DNA of 64,000 nucleotides from Acidimicrobiales bacterium (GTDB taxonomy: Bacteria; Actinomycetota; Acidimicrobiia; Acidimicrobiales; MedAcidi-G1), in the NCBI GenBank assembly GCA_030748555.1, contig JASMLT010000002.1:20511-84510 (forward strand). Reading direction: 5' to 3'. The stretch's first letter is position 1; every line of letters starts with the position of its first letter. The translations under genes were made by a program, and so were the position numbers. Positions 56,760-64,000 of this stretch are shown in pieces. The notes under the pieces were generated by a model. The model ran no database searches, was not told where the DNA came from, and saw only the letters and a program-made list of their open reading frames with translations.

Positions 56760-57350
56760 CTAGTTTTCAGCCAACATGTAACCGAGTTGGCGAAATGCTC
56801 GTCCCCTATGGGATAACCTGTGTTTCTCTTCACCCATCTGGGCGAAAGTGGATCCATCGCCTTCTACGGGAACGAATATCGGGTCGTAACCGAACCCTTC
56901 TTCTCCTGAAGGGTTCTGGGCTATGTGCCCCTCTACAGTGCCGTTCGCTATTAATTCTCTTCCATCTGGATAACGAACAATCGCTACAGTTTTGAACCTC
57001 GCTGTTCTTTGACCCATTTGAACACCATCAAGATCGGTAAGAACTTTTTCTACGTTCTGTTGATATGTAGCATCGACACCTGCGAAACGTGCTGAATACA
57101 CTCCGGGCGCACCATTTAACGCGTCTATCTCAAGTCCTGTATCGTCCGCTACTGAAGGTTTTCCGGCAAATTCACATACTGCCACTGCCTTTAATCTTGC
57201 GTTGTCTTCTAAATCGTCACCATCTTCGATTACGTCTGGCATGCCTTCTGGCCTAGGGATTAAAACCGCTAACCCTTCCAAAACAATTGCTATCTCAGCT
57301 ACCTTGTCGGGGTTAGCGCTTGCTATCACCAATTTTGGAATAGGCATCAA
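56760..57350 (-). CDS. rdgB: RdgB/HAM1 family non-canonical purine NTP pyrophosphatase
   Basis: KLVIASANPDKVAEI, VADDTGLEIDALNGAPGVYSARFAG, EEGFGYDPIFVP, KHRLSHRGRAF. Confidence 0.95.
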   Translation of the reverse strand: MMPIPKLVIASANPDKVAEIAIVLEGLAVLIPRPEGMPDVIEDGDDLEDNARLKAVAVCEFAGKPSVADDTGLEIDALNGAPGVYSARFAGVDATYQQNVEKVLTDLDGVQMGQRTARFKTVAIVRYPDGRELIANGTVEGHIAQNPSGEEGFGYDPIFVPVEGDGSTFAQMGEEKHRLSHRGRAFRQLGYMLAEN

Positions 57351-58069
57351 TTGGAGCGTTCAACTGGCGGGGAAGATAAAAGGTTTCGTTGGGCTTCGGT
57401 AATTTCTTTGATTCCTATTTCAGCTGCATCAAGCATTTCTTCCAAACTTTTTCTCTCGAATGGCCCATCTTCAGCTGTTCCTTGCACTTCTACAAACTTT
57501 CCAGAACTTGTCATGACAACGTTCAAGTCAACTTCTGCTGTTGAATCTTCAACATATGGGAGATCCAAACAAACTTCTCCGTCAACCACGCCCACTGAAA
57601 CAGCTGCTAATTCTTCTGCAATGGGATGCTCTGCCATTTGACCTGCGGAGATCATTCGTGTGAACGCATCATGCAATGCAATAAATCCTCCACATATGGA
57701 AGCCGTTCGCGTTCCTCCATCAGCCTGAATAACATCACAATCGACTGTTACCTGACGTTCAGGTATAGCTGATAAATCAACTGCTGCTCTTAAAGAGCGG
57801 CCAATTAACCTTTGAATTTCTTGACTTCTGCCTGAATTCTTTCTTCTAACTCTTTCAGGGCTTGAGCCTGGCAACATTGAATACTCTGCTGTCACCCAGC
57901 CTTTGCCTGTGTCTCTAAGCCAACGCGGTACTTCTTCATCAACCGAAGCCGTGCAAAGCACCCGTGTCTTACCGAATGTAACCAAGCAAGAGCCATTAGC
58001 CATTTCTGTAAAATCACGTTCAAACCCAAATGATCTTAATTCGTTATGTTTGCGCCCATCAGCTCTCAC
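57347..58069 (-). CDS. rph: Ribonuclease PH
   Basis: GSCLVTFGKTRVLCTASVDEEVPRWLRDTGKGWVTAEYSMLPGSS, EIQRLIGRSLRAAVDL, CDVIQADGGTRTASICGG. Confidence 0.96.
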   Translation of the reverse strand: MRADGRKHNELRSFGFERDFTEMANGSCLVTFGKTRVLCTASVDEEVPRWLRDTGKGWVTAEYSMLPGSSPERVRRKNSGRSQEIQRLIGRSLRAAVDLSAIPERQVTVDCDVIQADGGTRTASICGGFIALHDAFTRMISAGQMAEHPIAEELAAVSVGVVDGEVCLDLPYVEDSTAEVDLNVVMTSSGKFVEVQGTAEDGPFERKSLEEMLDAAEIGIKEITEAQRNLLSSPPVERSN

Positions 58070-58144
58070 AAGGCCTCCTAATTGAAATAAATTATCCTTC
58101 CTTTTAGGGTAACCGCACTTCTCTGTCTACTACGCTCATGTTCT

Positions 58145-58627
58145 GTGGTTGATTTAAACGATAAGACTGTAGCTACGAACCGTAAAGCCCGTCATGAGTA
58201 CGATATTCTCGACACTTGGGAAGCAGGTCTTGTGCTTCAAGGTAGCGAGGTCAAGTCTCTAAGGGAATCTAAAGTTCAGATAGCCGAATCTTATGTTCGT
58301 CCAGAAGGCTCAGAATTGTGGCTTATAGGACTTCATATAAATACCTATTCAAAAACTGGCAACCTAGCGACTGGACATGAGCCAGATCAGCCCAGAAAAC
58401 TTCTTATGCATCGGAAAGAAATTAATCAGATTATTGGCCGAATCGACAGAGATGGCTTGACAGTTATTCCTTTAAAACTCTATTTCTCTAAAGGTCGTGC
58501 AAAAATCGAAATCGCTCTAGCACGTGGTCGCCGACTTCATGACAAAAGGCAGGCGATTGCTAAACGTGAATCTCAAAGAGAAACTGAGCGATCTTTAGCC
58601 AGAAACCAAAGAAATAGAACCCAATAG
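58145..58627 (+). CDS. smpB: SsrA-binding protein
   Basis: ATNRKARHEYDILDTWEAGLVLQGSEVKSLRESKVQIAESYV, KLYFSKGRAKIEIALARGRRLHDKRQAIAKRE. Confidence 0.96.
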   Translation: MVDLNDKTVATNRKARHEYDILDTWEAGLVLQGSEVKSLRESKVQIAESYVRPEGSELWLIGLHINTYSKTGNLATGHEPDQPRKLLMHRKEINQIIGRIDRDGLTVIPLKLYFSKGRAKIEIALARGRRLHDKRQAIAKRESQRETERSLARNQRNRTQ

Positions 58628-58730
58628 TTATCTGGGGAAAGTGTCTCTAGTCAGAGTTATCATGGTTAAGGCTCATTAAGAGCTTTTTTGACAACTTAAT
58701 AGTGAATACGTAAAAAATATTCCACCTAAC

Positions 58731-59115
58731 GGGGCTGATCGGTTTCGACGCCGGTGACAGTAGCCGTTTTGTGCGACCAGAGTTGCTCAGACTCTTTAAA
58801 CGGGGCTTAAAAAGAGACTCCAACACGGATGATCTCGCTCTCGCAGCCTGACCTAGTCAGGTTGTAGAGAGTCATCGCGACCGGTAACGGCACGCGGGGC
58901 CGATCCACCGCAGCCTGGCAACAGAAGCGGAGGAGACCGCAGGGATAGACCGCTGACGGCGCGAAAGAACGCTGGCTTAAGGGAAAGACCTTGAGGCGAG
59001 CCTTGTGCTAACTGATCCGGCAGTGTGACAGCCTTAAGACACAGCCACGGGAATGGTCGTATCGCAAGCGGGTGCACTCCGACGGACGGGGGTTCGATTC
59101 CCCCCAGCTCCACCA
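58731..59115 (+). ncRNA. ssrA: tmRNA
   Basis: 5' GGGGCTGATCGGTTTCGACG and 3' GGGGGTTCGATTCCCCCCAGCTCCACCA tRNA-like ends; tag reading frame GAC TCC AAC ACG GAT GAT CTC GCT CTC GCA GCC TGA (DSNTDDLALAA*) at 58816-58851; adjacent to smpB. Confidence 0.96.
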
Positions 59116-59142
59116 TTTTAAGAAAGCTTGTGCGCTCCCCTG

Positions 59143-59436
59143 TTATGAGGCTAGCTCTGCCCGCAGTCTCAAAGCTTCAGCGTAATCACTTACTAGCTGG
59201 ATCTTTGCGGTTCCTATATCGACGATTGGGAACAGTCCAGCAAAAATTTGTGAAGCATCATCTGCGTCTACAACAAAAAAGAAATCATGTTCAGGAGGAG
59301 CCACCCAAGCACCTATAACCTCATTTACATTTTCTCTGAGTGAGTCCAAAACTACACCGAAAGTTTTTGCCATTACCTCATCATTCTTAGCAGGACACAT
59401 TGCCTCTGTGTGATGGTGTGTTACATGAAAAAGCAT
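59143..59436 (-). CDS. Hypothetical small protein (ferredoxin-like fold / DUF3303-like guess)
   Basis: MLFHVTHHHTEAMCPAKNDEVMAKTFGVVLDSLRENVNEVIGAWVAPPEHDFFFVVDADDASQI. Confidence 0.65.
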   Translation of the reverse strand: MLFHVTHHHTEAMCPAKNDEVMAKTFGVVLDSLRENVNEVIGAWVAPPEHDFFFVVDADDASQIFAGLFPIVDIGTAKIQLVSDYAEALRLRAELAS

Positions 59437-59584
59437 CGAAAGCCTTTCTGTTTTCTAATAGTTAACTACGAAGTTTAAGTTAATAGTCTGAGGAAAGGAT
59501 CCAAACTTGAAATCAGGAATTACTTACTCTGACTAATTCTTTCTCGTGCTGGACATTAAAAAATTTCGAATCTAAAGTGCATCC

Positions 59585-60037
59585 ATGACTGAAGGAGAGT
59601 ACATACCTAGTACTTGGGATACAGCAGCTGAACACGTAGAACGCTATCTAGAAACAAACGGAGCCGACGGGTATGAGTTTCATGGAGCTAAATGTGTAAT
59701 TTTGACAACACAAGGACGTCGCACGGGTGCAATCCGGCGTAGTCCGATCGTCAGAGTTCGCGAAGGGGCTCGCTATCTAGCTGTTGCTTCCATGGGGGGC
59801 GCCCCAAAAAATCCAATGTGGTACTTAAACCTTCTAGATGATCCTGAGGTAACAATCCAAGATAAGGGTGAAGTTCACCATCTAGTGGCTCGCACTGCTA
59901 CTCCCGCGGAGAAAGAAGAGCTGTGGCCTGTTGCAGTCGCTGAATGGCCTGACTATGAGAATTATCAGAAACGCACCGAAAGGGATATACCACTCGTAAT
60001 TTGCGAACCTCGCTCTGACCTAATCGGGGATCTCTAA
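59585..60037 (+). CDS. Deazaflavin (F420)-dependent nitroreductase-family protein
   Basis: VILTTQGRRTGAIRRSPIVRVREGARYLAVASMGGAPKNPMWYLNLLDDPEVTIQ. Confidence 0.88.
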   Translation: MTEGEYIPSTWDTAAEHVERYLETNGADGYEFHGAKCVILTTQGRRTGAIRRSPIVRVREGARYLAVASMGGAPKNPMWYLNLLDDPEVTIQDKGEVHHLVARTATPAEKEELWPVAVAEWPDYENYQKRTERDIPLVICEPRSDLIGDL

Positions 60038-60700
60038 AGGAACTCGAAGTAGACAGCCAAATTCTTTTCCAAAATCAACTGAAACTCTTCCGTGGACTCT
60101 TCCTTGTCTTGTAAAAAACCGACCATTCCCGCCAATCGGGAAAACTCCTTCGTGCCAAACCCCTGGGAGGAGACATATCCCGAAAGTTCCGTCGCAATAA
60201 ATAGCTTTTGCTTTAGCGATTTCTGGTTCTTCTCCAATAGGAATTACTGGTATGACAAATGGGGTTTGTTCTGACGAGTAGAAAAGCTGACCACCATCCG
60301 GATGGTGATTCATATGCCATAGGTCAACTGCTTTAGGGGAAGATTTGTGGCTATCAACAGCGAAACCAATTACATACTCGCCTGCAACTGCTTCATTTCT
60401 GCCTATCAGTTTGCCCTCTGACCATTCTGAAGAAAACCAGCCTTCTGTGGTTCCAGCACATATACCTGTTTCAGGGTCGAGAGGCCTCTGCCCAGATACT
60501 GGCCATGGAACTATAGGGACTTCAAACTCTTCTGGGTCTCCGTCAATTATCAGTGCATATTCAGATACATCCTCCGAGCATCCGTCTACTATTGGTACCT
60601 CAATTATTTCGAGACCCTCGGCAACTTCTGGGTTCATAAGTTCATAGTCTGAAATGCCTCTTTGCATGAAGTTAAACCTATTTGTACCAGTCTTGTTCAT
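60020..60700 (-). CDS. Ureidoglycolate lyase-like protein
   Basis: LWHMNHHPDGGQLFYSSEQTPFVIPV, LLPGVWHEGVFPI resemble ureidoglycolate lyase motifs. Start ambiguous (60727, 60700 or 60667). Confidence 0.6.
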   Translation of the reverse strand: MNKTGTNRFNFMQRGISDYELMNPEVAEGLEIIEVPIVDGCSEDVSEYALIIDGDPEEFEVPIVPWPVSGQRPLDPETGICAGTTEGWFSSEWSEGKLIGRNEAVAGEYVIGFAVDSHKSSPKAVDLWHMNHHPDGGQLFYSSEQTPFVIPVIPIGEEPEIAKAKAIYCDGTFGICLLPGVWHEGVFPIGGNGRFFTRQGRVHGRVSVDFGKEFGCLLRVPLEIPD

Positions 60701-61430
60701 TTGCTTCTTCCCATTCGGATGGACCATAGACGGTTCCAGGCAGTGGGGTCATCAATTGGGTGTCTCCACTTACTACGTAAGAAGACAGAAGTTTATGGTT
60801 TTCCACGAGTCGTTCGTCCTCTTCACCTGCGTCATCAAGACCTCTAGTTGTATCAAGGTTTTTTCGCATTCGCGTCCAGTCTTCTACAGTGGTTGACCAA
60901 ACCATCACTACTTCATGTGTGTTTGTTGTTACTTCCCATAAGCCAGTTGGGGAAACTTTATAGTCTTCCATCACCGGAACCCTCTTATCAACGACCTCAT
61001 TGAGGAAACTCAGTTGTTCTCCCGGTTGCACACTAAGAACTTCGTTTACGAAAAGTGATCCCTTTATACCTTTTTCAGCTATTTCTGCTGTTGTTGGAGA
61101 TCCTTGAACGCCTGCGCAGACCCGGTCATAACCGCCTGTTCTCCATTGGGAAGCTTCGTCCCACCAGTCTCCATAAAAGGCGTTTCTTCGCTTCAAATTT
61201 AGGCGGTCAAGGTTCCGTCCCCAGCCTTCCCATCCATCTGTTCCGCAGTCCCAGATGTTTACTACCTGGGGCCATCTTCCTCCACCGAATCCAAGAACAA
61301 AAAATGAGCCTTGGAGGGATGTCATGTCAGGCATGAAATTCGTAGGTTCTTTCGAAACATGTTCCATGTAGTCGTATTGACCTTGTCCGACTATGTCTAT
61401 TGTCTCGTGCACAAATACGGATCGGGGCAT
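60678..61430 (-). CDS. Hypothetical protein (possibly NIPSNAP/dimeric alpha-beta barrel-like)
   Basis: 250-aa ORF immediately upstream of the ureidoglycolate lyase-like gene. Confidence 0.6.
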   Translation of the reverse strand: MPRSVFVHETIDIVGQGQYDYMEHVSKEPTNFMPDMTSLQGSFFVLGFGGGRWPQVVNIWDCGTDGWEGWGRNLDRLNLKRRNAFYGDWWDEASQWRTGGYDRVCAGVQGSPTTAEIAEKGIKGSLFVNEVLSVQPGEQLSFLNEVVDKRVPVMEDYKVSPTGLWEVTTNTHEVVMVWSTTVEDWTRMRKNLDTTRGLDDAGEEDERLVENHKLLSSYVVSGDTQLMTPLPGTVYGPSEWEEANEQDWYK

Positions 61431-61505
61431 GCCTTATCTTCGCTCAATTGCCATTTGCTTGACCACTCGAATGGGATCCGCTTCTAATAGAAGAACTATT
61501 TTCAT

Positions 61506-63110
61506 GTGACACTTCATATAAAACGAGATAACTTTCTTTGTATGAAAGAACTTATTTATGCACGTTTATATCTGCCAGCTATCCAAAAGTATGGAGAGAA
61601 TACAGGAATTATCGATGGCTCCTATCAAAGTGATTGGAACACCCATCATGACCGTGTTCTACGCTTATGTGACAGTCTTTCCTCTGAGCTTAATGTGAGC
61701 AAGAGTGACCGGTTTGCCGTTATGGCATTGAACAGTCACCAGTTTTTAGAACTCTGGCATTCCGCGTTTTTAGGCGCCGGGATTATTAATCCGTTGAACC
61801 TTCGTCTAGCTCCTAAAGAGCTTGCTTACATTCTGAAAGATTCAGGAACTGAAGTTATTTTCACTGATCAGTTTTTCGCCCCATTGATTACTGCCGCTCG
61901 CGAAGAACTAGGTGATGAAGACCCGATTCGACAAGTGGTTTTGATTGGCGAAGGCGATGTTCCACATGATTTGAAGTATGAAGAGTTACTTGAGTCCTCT
62001 TCACCGGCTTTACCGGAAGAACCTGAAGAGGATGATCCTGTTGTCCTTATGTACACAGGCGGAACTACAGGTCTTCCAAAAGGTGTGCTCATAACTCAAA
62101 GAGCTCAAGTTTTGAATCTTTACCACGGTCTTATAGGTCTAGGAGGTTTTGAGGTTTCTACATATTTGATGCAAACACCAATGTTTCATGCCGCTTCGAT
62201 GACCGGTGTTCTCGCTCCCCCTTATTCAGGAGGGAATGTTGTTTTCATTCCGATGTTTGACCCAGAGGGAGCAATGGCTCTAATAGAAGCCCATCAAGTT
62301 GAGCAGACACTCATGGTTCCTACAATGATCGGCATGTGCCTGGCAGCAGAGGGTTACGATCCTTCTCGCCTGAAGTCTCTTAAACAACTTATTTATGGAG
62401 CTTCTCCGATGCCTAGGCAAATTTTAGAGAAACTCTTTGCTGATTTCCCTGACCTCGAGTTGGTCCAAGGTTATGGAATGACTGAAAGCTCTTCGACCTT
62501 GACCATTTTGGGCGCTGACGATCACTTTTTGGAAAGTGAAAAGCTTTCCAGTGTTGGCAAACCAGTTATAGGGACGGTTGTCTCAATTCAAGATGAGGAA
62601 GGTAACGAGTTGCCTCAAGGAGAAATTGGTGAAGTTTGCGCTCGGGGCGGCAATTTCATGACCGAATATTGGAATAAAACCGAAGCAACTGAAGAAGTTT
62701 TTGCAAATGGCTGGTACCACACTGGTGACGCAGGATATTTCGATGAAGATGGTTATCTGTTTTTAGTAGACCGGGTCAAAGACATGATCGTCTCTGGTGG
62801 AGAAAATGTTTATTCTTCTGAAGTTGAAAATGCCATTTCTAGCCATCCTGAAGTGTCACAAGTGGCTGTGATCGGAATCCCTGATGACACATGGGGCGAA
62901 GCCGTTCATGCGATAGTCGTTCTCGAGGCTGGCGGAAGTGCAGATGAAGAGGCTCTTATTGAGCATGCCCGAGACTCGATCGCTGGATACAAGGTTCCCA
63001 AGAGTATAGAGTTCAGAGAGGAACCTCTGCCTCTCAGCGGGGCAATGAAAGTTCTGAAAAGAGAACTGCGGGCGCCTTATTGGGAAGGCAAAGAACGGGG
63101 AATTAACTAA
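61506..63110 (+). CDS. Acyl-CoA synthetase (AMP-forming); start possibly ATG 61542
   Basis: VLMYTGGTTGLPKGVLIT, QGYGMTESSS, GWYHTGDAGYFDEDGYLFLVDRVKDMIVSGGENVYSSEVE. Confidence 0.95.
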   Translation: MTLHIKRDNFLCMKELIYARLYLPAIQKYGENTGIIDGSYQSDWNTHHDRVLRLCDSLSSELNVSKSDRFAVMALNSHQFLELWHSAFLGAGIINPLNLRLAPKELAYILKDSGTEVIFTDQFFAPLITAAREELGDEDPIRQVVLIGEGDVPHDLKYEELLESSSPALPEEPEEDDPVVLMYTGGTTGLPKGVLITQRAQVLNLYHGLIGLGGFEVSTYLMQTPMFHAASMTGVLAPPYSGGNVVFIPMFDPEGAMALIEAHQVEQTLMVPTMIGMCLAAEGYDPSRLKSLKQLIYGASPMPRQILEKLFADFPDLELVQGYGMTESSSTLTILGADDHFLESEKLSSVGKPVIGTVVSIQDEEGNELPQGEIGEVCARGGNFMTEYWNKTEATEEVFANGWYHTGDAGYFDEDGYLFLVDRVKDMIVSGGENVYSSEVENAISSHPEVSQVAVIGIPDDTWGEAVHAIVVLEAGGSADEEALIEHARDSIAGYKVPKSIEFREEPLPLSGAMKVLKRELRAPYWEGKERGIN

Positions 63111-63113
63111 GTC

Positions 63114-64000
63114 TTAATCGACTGTGAGAACCATAGCTCCCACATGTTGTTTTTTGGAAAATTCTTCCTGTGCTTCTCTGATCTCTTCCAATCTGAAGAC
63201 TCCTCCAATGATTGGTTTGACTCTTTCTCTTTCTATATATTCGACCAACGATTGGAAAACTGAAGGGTCGTAAACTGTGCACCCATGCATCTCTATGTCG
63301 TTCAGATAGAGAGTTCTCAAATCTAACTCAACTATTGGTCCTGCTATGGCTCCAGATGTAACATAGCACCCACCTTTTGTTATCGCCTCGAACAGTTGAG
63401 CAAAGTTATTTCCACCTGCGACGTCAGCTAGAACGTCGACAGGGCCTTTTGCTAGTTCAATGATGTTACCTTTAAGCTCCTTTTCATTGCGGTCTAAAAC
63501 TAAATCAGCACCACAGTCCTTAACCAAATCGAATTTTTCTGAGCTTGAAACTGCAATCACATTGGCTTCACGTAGCTTGGCTAACTGTATTAAAGCAGTA
63601 CCTACTCCTCCTGAAGCTCCTGTCACTACAAGTGTCTGACCTTTCCTAAGACGTGATCTAGTAATCATGTGCTCAGCGGTAGCCCACGAGCAAGGAAAAG
63701 AGGCAAGTTCTATATCTGTCATTTCTGAATTGATTGGATATGTGTTTCTTAACGGGACTGCACAATATTGAGCGAATGCGCCGTTTATTTCGCTTCCAAG
63801 ATATTTAGCGTTGTCTCGCCAGTTTTCTGACTTCGGGTCCCGTATACAAGGATCCACCAGAACGCGTCGACCTATTAGTCCAGTTTCGGCGTCCTTCCCG
63901 ACATCAACAACAGTCCCGCAAACATCTGCCCCCTGGATCCGTGGAAAGGACAACCTCTCCCCTCCCCACGTTTGTTCATCTTCAATCTGTCCGAATCCTT
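63114..64000 (-). CDS. Zinc-type alcohol dehydrogenase (MDR family), truncated by right window edge
   Basis: RIQGADVCGTVVDVG, TLVVTGASGGVGTALIQLAKLREANVIAVSSSEKFDLVKDCGADLVLD. The frame stays open beyond 63953 to the edge (GFGQIEDEQTWGGERLSFPRIQGADVCG), so the TTG start in the track is artificial. Confidence 0.92.
   Translation of the reverse strand, partial: GFGQIEDEQTWGGERLSFPRIQGADVCGTVVDVGKDAETGLIGRRVLVDPCIRDPKSENWRDNAKYLGSEINGAFAQYCAVPLRNTYPINSEMTDIELASFPCSWATAEHMITRSRLRKGQTLVVTGASGGVGTALIQLAKLREANVIAVSSSEKFDLVKDCGADLVLDRNEKELKGNIIELAKGPVDVLADVAGGNNFAQLFEAITKGGCYVTSGAIAGPIVELDLRTLYLNDIEMHGCTVYDPSVFQSLVEYIERERVKPIIGGVFRLEEIREAQEEFSKKQHVGAMVLTVD

Noticed and set aside
58853-59318. Track ORFs overlapping the tmRNA region (58853-59116 minus, 59025-59318 plus)
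   Set aside because: The region is explained by ssrA; the ORFs are by-products of a structured RNA gene and the adjacent antisense of 59143-59436.
1-64000. CRISPR arrays, transposases, integrases, prophage genes, toxin-antitoxin or defence systems
   Set aside because: None seen on reading the track and intergenic regions; the only excisionase-like protein (41693-41923) looks like a BldC-type regulator beside suf genes.

Overview
This window looks like a chromosomal segment from a low-GC, probably marine, actinobacterium (Acidimicrobiia-like; this placement is inferred from gene content and was not tested). Coding density is high. I saw no transposases, prophage, CRISPR array or rRNA. Recognisable content includes a CNNM/HlyC protein cut at the left edge, a paired ABC exporter, thiamine pyrophosphokinase, a dipeptidase/Ldh2 cluster, YgfZ, LeuB, a Rieske / PEP-swivel / Rieske operon, MurF and Ddl, a TetR-controlled operon (acyl-reductase-HAD fusion, ADH, LarA-like, PlsC), aconitase, RNase HI, a split suf locus with two sufC genes and no sufB, acyl-CoA carboxylase parts, SelD, AceK, Rpe, ClpP, tRNA-Leu, a GGDEF/EAL protein, RdgB, RNase PH, SmpB, tmRNA and an acyl-CoA synthetase. 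The most notable observations are: (1) selD is truncated in the ORF track because codon 12 is an in-frame UGA (HGAG-U-GCKLSP), followed by a bacterial SECIS-like hairpin; (2) a TetR operon with two dyad operators exactly 21 bp apart drives an uncharacterised lipid/2-hydroxyacid pathway; (3) an AceK homolog, a family best known from Proteobacteria; (4) a Rieske-PEP-swivel-Rieske operon with an inverted repeat in its promoter region; (5) an intergenic region at 31.2-31.3 kb that can fold into a three-way junction plus a 9-bp pseudoknot; (6) a small Cys-containing repeat protein that appears broken by a single-base frameshift.
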